This document shows, one piece after another, positions 33,297 to 44,281 of a stretch of 64,000 bases of DNA. Within the stretch, counting starts at the first letter, position 1, and every line of letters begins with the position of its first letter. This DNA is from Hyaloperonospora brassicae (lineage: Eukaryota > Oomycota > Peronosporomycetes > Peronosporales > Peronosporaceae). Under the pieces are notes generated by a model. It was not told the origin of the DNA and did not search any database. It saw only the letters and a list, made by a program, of their open reading frames with translations. Location: NCBI GenBank assembly GCA_947650285.1, contig CANTFL010001458.1, positions 62,001-126,000 of the forward strand. Reading direction: 5' to 3'. A program made the translations under genes and the position numbers.

Positions 33297-35048
33297 TGTG
33301 TTGTAATAGTAATCGCTTTTTTGAAGAGTCGTTCCCAACTCTCCGATGGCGCCCGGACGACCGAATAACGGAGGGGATACTCCGATTACGTATTCTTGAT
33401 GGACTTCTACACCTTTTTTACCCGTCGGTGGGGCGGGTCGCACTCTTCCAGGTAGACTCGTGTCAATGGAAAACTTGACCGTGTTTGCGATGGGGTCGAG
33501 GTTGAATCACGGTGCGGAAATCTTCACACCACGATTGGGGTTGGTGTGATCACGTGGAATTTGTCACGCGATCACTTGTATGCTAGTGTGGTGCTCGATA
33601 TGAGTCACCCTGATCTGTAACAGATCGCCTTGTACAAATGTAGACCTTGATTCGCAAGCCTTCTGACCACTCGAGCCGTCTCGCGATCTTGGGTCCTCAA
33701 CCACAAAGGGTTTCCTGCGTCCAGTCGTAGTTGGGTATTGTTTGAGAGACCTTGATCCCTGACCAAACAATCCATGAATATCTCTTGATTAAAGTAGGTA
33801 AACCTTTCCTTGACGTCGATTGGCCAATGATCCACCCGGAAGAGAAGTCAACACGTGTACATTGAAGCAAATTGAACTCTGTTGTATGTTAACCGATCAA
33901 AACCACCAACCCTATCCCTATCTCCATGTCTTGGACATCGTTTGCCACATGTCGCTCTCCCTAGACGGAAGCGATCTTGTGATTTCGTGCCCCACACCTA
34001 ATATACTTATCTGATCGCAATCACATATCTGATCGCAATCACATATCTGATCGCTGATCACGATCTCAATCGCTTCCTGATCGTGATCGCCTTGCTGATC
34101 GCGGATCACATGGTGTGCTCCACACCAACTTGATCACGATCACCTACCTGATCAATGATCACGATCGCGACCACATACCTGATCACTGATCACGATCTCG
34201 ATCGCTTCCTGATCGTGATCGCCTTGCTGATCGCGGATCACATGGTGTGCTCCACACCAAGTTGATCGCGATCACCTGCCTGATCAACGATCACGATTGC
34301 GGTCACATATCTGATCACTTCTTACGATCGCAATCACCTACCTGATCAATGATTACGATCACGACCACATATCTGATCACTGATCACGATCTCGATCGCT
34401 TCCTGATCGTGATCGCCTTGCTGATCGCGGATCACATGGCGTGCTTCACACCGACTTGATCGCGATCACCTACCTGATCAATGATCACGATCGCGAGCAC
34501 ATACCTGATCACTGATCACGATCTCGATCGCTTCCTGATCGTGATCCTCTTGCTGATCGCCAATCACATGATGTGCTCCACACCAACTTGTTCGCGATCA
34601 CCTGCCTGATCAATGTTCACAATCACGACCACATACCTGATCACTGATCACGATCTCGATTGCTTCCTGATCGTGATCGCCTTGCTGATCGCGGATCACA
34701 TGGTGTGCTCCACACCAACTTGATCGCGATCACCTACCTGATCAATGATCACGATTGCGATCACATATCAGATCACTGATTACGATCTCGATCGCCTCCT
34801 TGAATAAGTTCCCTTGTAGCTCGCAATTTCCTTCTTGATCAGCTGATCTTCAACGTTACCTTCTGCCTCATATCTTGACCCAAGATCGCAGGTCTTAACC
34901 TGTGCGATCTGATATCCATTTTAGTCTGGCTGTCCAATGAACGAGATCTGACCATATGTGGGACCGAACTGCCAATCGTTAATTAAATCGGACATAACGG
35001 GAATGCGAATTGTTCCTCTACAGCAAATTTCCATTGTCGCTTTACCAC
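33297..35048 (-). repeat. Element B 5' LTR (1,752 bp)
   Basis: It begins TGTGTTGTAA and ends TTACCACA. It differs from the 3' LTR mainly in its GATC tract, which here spans about 34,010-34,800 and holds six to seven copies of the satellite unit. The non-repeat end (34,870-35,048) matches 21,885-22,043. CTCAC follows. Confidence 0.88.
34010..34800 (-). repeat. GATC satellite units inside element B 5' LTR
   Basis: Units are marked by GTGTGCTCCACACC (34,116, 34,238, then altered copies) and by CACGATCTCGATCGCTTCCTGATCG. They are the reverse complement of the satellite at 50,973-64,000 and nearly identical to it. The tract sits between unique LTR sequence on both sides, so the repeat belongs to the LTR. 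Confidence 0.92.
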
Positions 35049-35229
35049 ACTCACATGCTCATCTCAAGAAACGATTCTGTCGTTCGAGTTACGGTGAAAA
35101 CGGTGGCAAGATTATACAGTTCAACCATTGTATTTTTGCCTTTTAGATAAATAATGACATATGCATGATGGACACATTTATTTGCTTAGAGAAGTATATT
35201 AGTATAAAGTTCGTTGTTATTATGATTTT

Positions 35230-38162
35230 CGGCGGTCGCTAAGAGCTTAGACCAGTGGCTTGTCAGAGCCGATCGTGGGTACACTAGACCAGTCCCACTA
35301 GTGGTTCTGACATTTGTCCTACGATTTCATCGACCATATGGTTAAAGATCCAAGTCCAAGTATCAAATTACGAAACACAACCATTTTAAATGTGTGACAT
35401 GCTCGAAAGGTAGAAGAAATCGGAACGAGAAGCCCAAAAAAGATTCCAGTGACAACTCGCCAATTCTAAAAATTCAAGGAGTCGTATGCATTGACCCTAG
35501 GGGCTCTATTTCACCTTAAGAAAGACGCGACATATGATACATGGTCACGTTCATCTACTACACGACAACGTATGTTAAAGAACCTCGCAGCGATTTAAAC
35601 GAACAAGGCTACCACCAGGTTTTTGCTCGATGTTGCTTGGTTTGAAACTGACCTTAACGGCGCGATTCGTGTTTACGCACCGAAGGAAGTGGTCAATACG
35701 TCATTGAGTCAGTGATTTCGTTTGTTTAGAATGCTGTAATCGGACGCCAGACGACCGAAGCCAACATCCCGAATTCTGCCGGTAAAGCCGAACGAATGCA
35801 CCGCACGAACTATGATATGGTTCTGTACATGTTACTTGGCTCAATAGGACCCCTGGGGAATAGGAGTGACGCCGCAGAGATATTTAGCCTACATTTTGAA
35901 CAGAAATCCTACCCATTACAATCCGATGTAAATTTATACTCAACATTCACGCACTGATAAACATTTCAGCCTACAAAATATCGACTTCTTCGGCTATCCA
36001 TGCCAGGTTAAGAGAGATGCAAAGAAACACATGTTAATGCATTTCAGAATCGGTTGTAACATTTTGGTCGAAAAAGAAGAAACCAACATGCACAAGCTCT
36101 TTAACGCAGTGACCGATCAGCGATCACAACGCATGACCTAATGGCCATCGAGACACTCGACGACGCGGCACTTATATTGATATGAGATGCACTTATATGC
36201 GTAAGCGATGACGAGTTCGAATCTGCCGCATCTTTATATGCCCGCAATACATGCTGAGATGCTGAAACACCGGAGAAGGTCGAAACGGCCACGTAAGTTA
36301 AAAAAATCAAGAAGCCTTCAACGACGGAAGAAATGCAAGTGCGACCTAATATTGGTGCACTGTACCGCTCAAGGCGAGTGAACTATGAACTCGGTGCAAG
36401 GCTGTTGATGATGGTGATCTAGAATTTGGCCAAGCCATAACAAGGCCCATACAGATAGTTTAAAAGGCAGGATGCTGGTGAGCGTTACGACTGAACACGT
36501 GAAACCAGCAAAGCTAAAAATTTCTTATTCGTTGTCGAGAATGTACCGAGTCGATGACCTGTGGACGAGCCAAATCCGCCAAACAACGGTCAGGATCGCC
36601 GCAGCTCAAAAAGAGAGTTATGGGCAATTGCCGATTACTAGGAGCTTCTATCCTTCGAAGATAAATAACTCTGGAAGCTCGTGAGATGGGTTTTAGACGC
36701 CAACGTACTGCCTACATAATTTGATCTTGATACTAATCTACTTTCAAAAGGCCATTACGACATGTTTGAAGGAAGAATTGTTGGCCGAGATTATCGCTAA
36801 GTCAACGTAGATAGCTTTATCTTCATATTCCCAGCAGTAGATACGATGACCAGAATTAAAATTGTGACCAATTATTCTATCATGTCAAAGTAACGACTGG
36901 ACATTAAAAATGTCAGGCGCTTACGTCAAAGCATCAATCGAAAAAACTGATTCTTCCGATAACGCCCGAAATGAATTTAAGCACGTTTACACTTTATAAA
37001 AAGCCGGCGTGCCCAGTATTAATGAGCTGGCGCTGAAGATCGAGCGTAGTATTCACGGCTTGAAGCAATCCAGCAGGCTGTGGAATAGGCTACTAGTCTC
37101 AAGGATGATAGGGTTATCATTCGAGCCGTAAATTACGAATCCATGTGTGACTTGTGAGATACAAGGCCAAGAAATCGTGAAATGGCTCTATTTCACAGCA
37201 AGCCCGTTAACATTAGTGAACGGACTTCTTCGCCGGCATGCATGTGCTTAAGCATTGAGATCGTGGTCTGCTATCGAAATACCTCGGTATGCGTTTTCTG
37301 CTGTGTGGAGATAACAGTATAAATGTTGGTCGGGAACAAAATATGTTTCAAATAATATTAAAACGATCTTGAGAAATGAATGAGGTGCGTATTACCATCA
37401 TATCAACGATCCCCAGGTACCTGGAGACTTTATCCTGCTGCTTAAGAATTCACGACAATGCTATATTTGCTAAGTAAAACATATTTCCAATCAATGACTG
37501 GCAGCTTGATTTGGTTGGATCGCTTTATGCGGCCAAATATAGCCTTTGCGGTGCACAAGATCACTAGAAGCTGTCACGAGTCGACGCTCGAGAATTGGTC
37601 AAACGATAAGTGCGGTATCTCAGTGGCATTTGCGCGGCTTTACTGCACGTCAACACGTATACGGACCACCTCTTCCATTACGACTTGTATAATACACAGA
37701 TGAGGACTACGCAGGCGACGACAAGGATCGAAAATATATGAGTGCCAGTATCTTAATTGTAAATGGGATGGTTGCAAGATGGTACTGCAAGAAGAAGACT
37801 ACGGTGGCGTTTCTTATTGCTGATGCCTATTTTGTAACCGTCGCGATTTGGCGGTGTTGAAGTACCAGGGTTGAGGAACTGATGATAAAAATCGACGTCT
37901 GAATCAATTCTACAGTTATGCTGAATATTGACAAGCAAGCGGCAATTTAGACATTAGAACAGAAGCAGCATTATCGAACAGGGGTACACGTGGGTATTGA
38001 GGTGATGTTTTACCTGACTACGCATCAAATATAAGGTCAAGACCATTCTCACTGAGACTAAGACCATGGTTAAAGATATGTTTCCTACATTTATACCAGC
38101 TCCTAGTATTTGGAACTGTGTGGATCCATTGAAATGATGCTCTCCCAGTGAGCCGGGAGGAG
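35230..38162 (+). pseudogene. Ty1/copia pol relic (integrase, RT, RNase H)
   Basis: Reading on the plus strand in shifting frames: the integrase zinc site end CVTCSKGRR (35,391-35,417), GVVCIDPRGSISP and YMVTFIYYTTTYV (35,482-35,580), NSAGKAERMHRTNYDMVLYM (35,770-35,840), RT motif LDIKN (36,900), IERSIHGLKQSSRLWN (37,040-37,087), KYLGMRFLL (37,280-37,306), SMTGSLIWLDRFMRPNIAFAV (37,494-37,555), then RNase H DEDYAGDDKDRKYMSASILI near 37,702-37,760. Order integrase before RT is diagnostic of copia. Gag and protease are not recognisable. It is much more decayed than elements A and B. Confidence 0.85.
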
Positions 38163-38381
38163 TATTAGAACCAGGATGTGATTAATGATCGAAGTGTCAC
38201 GACTCCTCGACAGAGACGCCAGCACGTATGGCATTCATCCGCTCATGGAGCACCTGTGAAGAATATGGAAAATTATTAAGTTGAGTCAGGAAGGTATTGA
38301 GCTATTAATAAGTAGTATAATCACTATATAATCTTCTCTGTTAATAATATAAATACTACAACTACTGCCGTCTCCACAGGT
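38150..38381 (+). repeat. Copia polypurine tract and 3' LTR relic
   Basis: GAGCCGGGAGGAGTATTAGAA (38,149-38,169) resembles the classical copia junction GGGGGAGTGTTAGAA, placing the LTR start at about 38,163. An AT-rich core with TATATAAT (38,323) and an end near CCACA (38,381) fit a short LTR, but no second copy was found, so the end is uncertain. Confidence 0.5.
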
Positions 38382-38724
38382 TTGCCTGTAAAGCACCCAT
38401 TTCTCTTAAATATTTATGAAGTTTGAGTCCTTGTTAATAAAGCAAGGGATCTGTAAACTTTCGGCAACAATTTCATTTTGGATGAACTCGTTGGTAATGG
38501 CATGTTGTAAATGCCTGAAGGAACACACCAAGAAGCTACTAATTGCAATGATACTAATGGAAGTTCTTATTTGTTTAATTTTATTATACTTGAGACCGAT
38601 CGAGTAGGGATAACTACCATGCGTGTCGTGAAAGCTTTCTCTATCATCCAACGTGTTTATTTTGGGTCAAACGATCGTAGTCGGTGTACGGACAACGATG
38701 TGCTAGTAGGTGAATTGAGGTACA
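38382..38724. other. Unrecognised AT-rich DNA
   Basis: Frames of 63-117 codons overlap on both strands, with no recognisable motif. Confidence 0.45.
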
Positions 38725-39075
38725 CTTCTTACCAGATAACTTCTAATCCCTTGCAACGAAGAGTACAAGGATGCGCGCCCTCAAAATTTACACACACACC
38801 GATATTCAGAGGAATTACAAAACATGAGCAAGATCCGCTTCGAAAGAAAAGTAAAATTGCATAATTTATATAATCGAGCATCCTTTATTAACCTCTTTAT
38901 CTCACTGAAAATATAAAACTACAAACGGTTGATATATAGTTAGACTCAACACTCATTGCGCATGTCTAGCTACAATATATTTATTGTTAGTTGGCATCAT
39001 GGCCTATATTAAGCACTCGTGAAGCTGTACCGAATGTTCATTTAAAGTTAATATTTATTCAGCGCTAACTTGCAA
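38725..39075 (-). repeat. Highly diverged A-family LTR relic
   Basis: Shared landmarks with the element A LTR appear in the same order: TACCAGATAAC (38,732), ACAAGGATGCG (38,766), AGAGGAATTA (38,809) and ACTCATTGCGCATGTC (38,950). Spacing is similar, but the hairpins are no longer intact. Ends cannot be fixed. Confidence 0.55.
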
Positions 39076-39077
39076 AA

Positions 39078-39118
39078 TTAATATATATATATATATAGAT
39101 ATAAATAATGTATATTAT
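39078..39118. repeat. AT microsatellite
   Basis: A run of alternating TA, interrupted once by TAGATATA, at the edge of the LTR relic. Confidence 0.85.
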
Positions 39119-40534
39119 TTGTATTGGCACGATTTCAGTATGAGATTATAACATCGAGTTAGTATAGGTAGTGACTCGAAGCCTCACATGCAGTGGAAAA
39201 GTATTGTTTCGAAAGAACACGTTTAGATGAATAAAATACTATACTTGTAGATTCGGGCAGTTCCTTAGTGGAACTCCTGTAAATATATTATGTCAGCTAA
39301 TATTGCAAACTTCAAGTGCAGCTCATCACGCATCACCTATTTGCGCTAAAGCTGGTTTGACATGGATTTCCTTCATCGTTTTCGTTGCTGTGATAAACCC
39401 GACTAATTGGGATGGACGCAATTTTGTTTTTTGATTTTTTCGCTTCTGATGGTCGAGCTCAGGAAATTCATGACCACTTAAACGCCACATTCCTTGGATT
39501 TACGACCTACCTTTCCCCTAGTTAGAACGAGACTCAATAAAAACTGGAAACAATTTTTATTGGTCAAAGAAGGGATCATCGGCGTCGACCGTAAAACTAC
39601 CCCGATCTCTTCTTTCCTCACTGATAAACCCAGATCCCGGTATTTCGACTTTGTACAATATCCAGCTACAAACCTAGCCGTCTAACCTTGAAGCTTTCTT
39701 TAACTAACAAAAGCAGAGCGGACAGTGGCAAGTACGGCAGTGAAATTGCGAGTGACGTCGATGTAAATGATGCGGCCTAGACCATTAGATTAAGTTTTGA
39801 CATCGTACTAATATAACCATGACAAAGTATTTATCTTTAAAATAAATAACCCGATGCATTTCCCCAAAGTAATCACGGCTTTTTGTTACTGATTTGCGCG
39901 CGCCGAACAGTGGTTACGATTTTAGTTTGGTTTGTTGATTTAATCGTATAACTCAATGCAAAAATAGAGTGGGACTAAAAAAACCTCCAGAGGTATATAA
40001 TATAATATTTATATATATAAACTTATATTCATATACATATATATATATCGTATTTACAAAGGATTTTATTTTATATAGGAAAGTTAGATTCTAATTCTCT
40101 TGATTAGGTGTAATGTTATGCAACGGGCCTTACTCTGTAACCATTGCATTCTAATAACGTTTGTATCCCTTTCTTTACCACTCGCTTCACGTTCCTATCA
40201 AAGCGCGTGTTGGTAACATTTCAGCGGGTAGTTTTTTTCGGGCATGGGTTTCTATGATTGGCAATCGTTGATATCTACCATGAAATCGCAATCGATGGAA
40301 GAGCTACGGTGGTGGAATAACCCTCGTGTTGCTCTCTGTCTCAAGACAAACGGAGATGTGCGGAAAAATCTCGAGCGAATCGTCTCTTAGACTTACGTAC
40401 GCATTTATAGAACGCTTGAGAGTGAGTGGGTGCGAACAAGCTTGGTGTATAACCAGCATCCAAAGCGCTCTCGGGCGTGCTCTATGACATGACGACAAAC
40501 ATGTGAAGCAGGACGATCGATAGCGCACATTTCA
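39119..40534. other. AT-rich intergenic DNA, no supported gene
   Basis: No recognisable coding sequence. A 60-bp AT-only stretch of TATA/AATAT repeats lies at about 39,993-40,052. Frames up to 74 codons are unremarkable. Confidence 0.55.
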
Positions 40535-40804
40535 ATGGCTTTGTCAACAAGTAAACTCGGAGGCCAGGGTGAGCCGCCGCAGCAGGTAGCTCCAGCACAA
40601 AGCAGTAGGAAGAAAAGACGCACTTCACCACATAGAGCAGTCGCGCAAGACCTGCGAGAACGACTAGATCCGTTCGCACCACGTTCTAGCAAAATGGTAC
40701 CGTTTGAACTACTAGACACGAGATACAAGCTAATACTCACTGCACGCCAAAAAAACAATGAAGAGAAGGTGTTATGCACGTCGTCCGCAGCGGACGACAT
40801 GTAA
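40535..40804 (+). CDS. Hypothetical protein, 89 aa
   Basis: The ATG at 40,535 opens an 89-codon frame starting MALSTSKLGGQGEPPQQVAP, with a basic patch SSRKKRRTSPHR (residues 23-34), and ending ADDM. Composition is protein-like rather than random, but I recognise no family. A frame with similar character resumes after the solo LTR (41,377-41,679, VFAIVILQTDGHSDLLDTY), so both may be parts of one gene or old transposon split by the LTR insertion. The overlapping minus frame (40,405-40,800) is longer but cysteine- and serine-rich and less convincing. Whether it is expressed cannot be judged. Confidence 0.35.
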   Translation: MALSTSKLGGQGEPPQQVAPAQSSRKKRRTSPHRAVAQDLRERLDPFAPRSSKMVPFELLDTRYKLILTARQKNNEEKVLCTSSAADDM

Positions 40805-40933
40805 TCCGCGAGTTGGACACCTGCGAGATTCTCGTCCTACTTGATGCTGCCGTGGGTGAGAGAGTTAATAAATATTCAGGTACGCTCGCACCGGCTATGT
40901 CAGTTCAAACTGCAACTTAAACCGTACAATATG

Positions 40934-40938
40934 CTGCT
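40934..40938. repeat. Target site duplication CTGCT (left)
   Basis: CTGCT directly precedes the solo LTR and is repeated exactly at 41,330-41,334. Confidence 0.9.
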
Positions 40939-41329
40939 TGTAACGGGGCACACCCTTGCGTAACTGAACGCAAGGGATTTGGGTGCCTCGACGGACGTAC
41001 ACGTGGCAAGCGAGGAAGCGTAGGTAGGGAAAAAGTAGAACTGTTATATTAATAGAATTAAGTCTTTAAACTCTTGTCTCTTCGTTTGACTTAATTCAAT
41101 CATACTAATATAACTGGATGTATGGTGACGTCTCGTCACCACTCATTGCGCGCGTCTTGCGGCGATTGGTGGGTTGATATCATCACGATATCAACCAATG
41201 AACAGACTCTTTGGTCGACCCTTCAATATCACCACTTTGGTGATATTGTTTAAAGAATATCCATCTTTATATTCTTTATTGTCACTTTCCTTAAAGTGAC
41301 AATTTCATGTAACGGGCTGCCCCGTTACA
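40939..41329 (-). mobile_element. A-family solo LTR (391 bp) with perfect TSD
   Basis: It runs TGTAACGGGG to CCCCGTTACA, contains CATTGCGCGCGTC and GCGATTGGTGG, and is flanked by CTGCT on both sides. Five consecutive perfect hairpins fill its right half: 41,172-41,196, 41,225-41,247, 41,252-41,277, 41,281-41,300 and the terminal 41,308-41,329. No internal sequence is present, so it arose by LTR-LTR recombination. Confidence 0.93.
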
Positions 41330-41334
41330 CTGCT
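41330..41334. repeat. Target site duplication CTGCT (right)
   Basis: Exact copy of 40,934-40,938, adjoining the right end of the solo LTR. Confidence 0.9.
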
Positions 41335-41376
41335 GTAGACGCCGACACCCACGTTCACGACTAAGACGACAAATTC

Positions 41377-41679
41377 GTGTTTGCGATCGTGATACTTCAA
41401 ACAGATGGACACAGCGATCTACTGGATACGTATGGATCAGTGGGTGTCGATAATAGCGTGCAAACTACCTACCGTACTACTTGTCACACTCTTGCCATCG
41501 ACCCATTTGTTGTCGTCGGCATTCTCACCGATATTGTTGCCGAAACGCTTGCTGCTTCACAAGTACAGAGAATAAAGTCTTCACAATACATGCACGCAAG
41601 GATACACAAGGCAAGACAGATACACCATGGGGCGATTTCCATACACACGCGTACTGCATTTTGGGACTACAGATTGTAG
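41377..41679 (+). pseudogene. Possible continuation of the split unknown ORF
   Basis: Directly right of the solo LTR, a frame reads AVDADTHVHD, a stop at 41,362, then 100 codons from 41,377 with a hydrophobic acidic composition (FAIVILQTDGHSDLLDTYGS, IDPFVVVGILTDIVAETLAA). It looks like a folded protein fragment but matches nothing I know. The LTR and the stop separate it from the frame at 40,535. Confidence 0.3.
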
Positions 41680-42278
41680 GCATGAGCGTGGGAATACTAG
41701 AGTCAGCAGGGCAAGGAAGGGAGAGGGAAGAGAAGTCAGCAGAATACGGAAGTGAGAGCGTAGAAAGGTTGGCATTGAATCAAATGTAAGTTGAAACGAG
41801 CTGTATAGACGTCGAAGTAGTCGTTTCCTAGTCTTCGTATCGCGTCCACGATGTAGACTCTTTGATCAGACAAAGTCGCTTCCTAGGGCAGATTGGAGAT
41901 GGGCTGGCTGGTATGCCACTGAACGCCTCGTTCAATGTGCTCCAAGTTTTAGAGCTCCTGGCAGAAGATCTTATGTTCCGCGAAGAAAAGCGATCAGAAA
42001 TTCGTTCATTTCCATGTTGTTCGTATTGGTGCAAATCTCGCGATTCTCGCCAGCCCCGGTGGCACTATCGACAGCATCTCCAACGAGATCATAAACTCCA
42101 CCATCATGATTGTGATGATAGCTGAATACGCACGTATCCGTTGAGGCGACAGAAGCGAGCGCGAGACAAATGAGAAGCTTTATCGTGGATGCAAAGGGTA
42201 TATGTGGTTAGTAGACTGCCCTGTCCCGGCAAGTTGCAGAATGACAAAGCACACAGACGTGTGCGATTTATACGTCTG
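41680..42278. other. Unrecognised DNA before the inverted repeat
   Basis: Frames up to 102 codons (41,481-41,789) and 87 codons (41,862-42,125) are present without recognisable motifs. The stretch ends at the sharp start of the right arm. Confidence 0.5.
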
Positions 42279-42322
42279 GTGCATTGAACATGCTGGAATG
42301 AATCTATGAGATCAGGTGACTT

Positions 42323-43935
42323 TTGCATGAAGCTGGATTCGTGGCGGATATTATCGATGTGAAAAGGTTGTTGTATTTTGATCAAGATCAAATTACCTGC
42401 GCATGTCGATCGTTGTACGAGAAGCTGATCCCTCTCACAGGCATCGCCAAAATAGAAGATCAAGCGAGTACCACGATCGCGGACATGACGAAGAAATACC
42501 ACAGCGTATCGTCGCAGTATGCCTCAGCGGAACCCGAGATCGACTCAGACGCCTCGATTGGCATTCAACGGATGATCGCGCCAAAGGAATCAGGGCTGAG
42601 CCGCGATCTGCAGCTTTACGCGCCACCGAAGATGACGCAGCCGCCTTACAAGGACATCTGCTGTCTTACATTGATAATGTAATGGAGCTATTTGAACAGA
42701 TACAGCGGAGTCCAGACTGTCAATCAATCTATCCAAGTCAAGCGATCAAGATGCCAAGAGCTCGAGAGACATACTCCTTGGATGTTGAGATGGAGTCGGT
42801 TGGATCGCATCAAGGTCAATCAGACTTTGGCCATCCCCGAAGACACCCCCGTACGAATCGAAGCGGGAAGATCCGATGCGGCCATTAATGGCGCTGGCAA
42901 AAGTGTCAAGGGCCGTCTCCCCAGCGTATCCGTTTCTCGGTGATAGGCGAGCTGAATGAATTCAATGGTAGAAACCGAGACGAAGATCGCGCCAGAAGCT
43001 GGATCTGCAAGGTCAAGTCGACGTTTCTAAGGGACCAAATACCAGATGAAGAGAAATTCCTGGTGTTCGGTGATCTACTGACGGGACCGGCACAGAAATG
43101 GCACAGTCAACCGAATCGTACTACTCGTCGCACGTGAAAAGATCTGCTGGAAGGTTTTATGGTGCAATATGGAGAGTACGGTGTGTCAAATGCCAGACAG
43201 TATTACCACGCATGCAAACGACTGGATGAAACCCCGCTAGAGTATTCACACCGATTGAATGGGGCAGCGATTCGAGCCAAAGTCGCGATTCGAGAGGGAA
43301 GACACGCTACGCGGCGTGAACATGTGGAACATTTTATTTCTACGCTTGACGATCGCGATTTAGCGAAACAGTTGACTCTACTGCGATTGCTGGACGTCGA
43401 CGACATGGAAGAAACGTTGCGTGTGTATCAGCGGATGGAAAAACGGTACACGAAGACGTCGGTGGGATCGAGAAAGTTTCATCATCGATCAAATGTTATT
43501 GCTGATCAGGTGCCGTCAAAATCAACCCGAGCCGTACGAGCGATCAGGGTGGAAAGCGGGAGCAGCAGATTGGAGTCGTATCCCAGCGGATCGGAAGAGG
43601 ACGTGGACCGGCGCAGAGTTCGTGCAACTACCGTTTCCACCCCAGTGCAATCAAACCAAGATCATGGTATGCCGCATGAGGAAGCTGGTCGGGACGAGTT
43701 ACGAGATCACGGAGAGCAATCGAAAATGTGCACTCACTGTGGATCGATCAAGCATAAAGATCGTGGCTTCTGGAAGAGATTGACTTTCCAGACGTGCGGC
43801 CGTGAAGGACATCCATCGGACAAGTGTTTTTACGCGTGTGAAGCATGTGGAAAAGTGCATGAGAGTGGCAAGTGCCCTTTCGAAAAGTTCTACAATCTGA
43901 TGCGCAAGTGGCATGTGCCTACCAAGCACGCATGA
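42323..43935 (+). pseudogene. Element B' gag (broken)
   Basis: Mirror of the left copy: N-terminal frames at 42,323-42,682 and 42,403-42,888, core at 42,940-43,137, and the 258-codon frame 43,159-43,935 with the cysteine-rich zinc knuckle region. The 258-residue product is identical to that of the left arm. Three residues near the N-terminus (positions 10, 12 and 18 of the first frame) differ, all within the diverged edge of the arm. Confidence 0.86.
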
Positions 43936-44281
43936 ATGTTTCCGTCCGAGGCGGAGGAGATGTTAAACTAGGCCGCTCGCCAGGATGGAATTTGGTACGA
44001 GCCGAGCGTTATAGGCTCTGCATATATGCATTAGTTGAGGAAAAAGTGATGGATCAAGAAGTTAACGATCAGGCCTAGCCGATCGCTAATACACGTATTG
44101 ATGTAACTTGTGTCCCGGCGATTTTAAGTGTGCAACGAATCGATTAATACACTCGATCAGCCGTGAAGGTGGAGTTTGAACTCGCACCAGGGGAATTACG
44201 TGGGGATTGGAAATATCATACCTCTGGAAAATGATCCAAGCAGGCTAAAGCGGTTGACAAGATCAATAATGAGAAGGCCAA

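Larger units (their letters stand above)
20878..35048 (-). mobile_element. Ty3/gypsy chromovirus element B, 14.2 kb, inactive
   Basis: Reading right to left: 5' LTR 33,297-35,048, primer site 33,277-33,295, gag, protease, RT, RNase H, a second RNase H, integrase with chromodomain, a long antisense ORF, and 3' LTR 20,878-22,043. The LTRs are nearly identical outside their internal GATC repeats (about 1.5% different over the first 800 bp), but their tandem repeat tracts differ greatly in length. Outer pentamers (AGGTA and CTCAC) do not match, so the two ends may not come from a single insertion. The core 24,060-32,693 is repeated in inverted orientation at 42,279-50,972. Confidence 0.88.

Noticed and set aside
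38725..39075. LTR relic as the copia 3' LTR
   Set aside because: Its landmarks match the gypsy A family in the opposite sense, and the copia polypurine tract lies 560 bp upstream.
43699..43929. Minus-strand ORFs over element B gag and pol
   Set aside because: They mirror conserved sense frames in both arms and are shadows.
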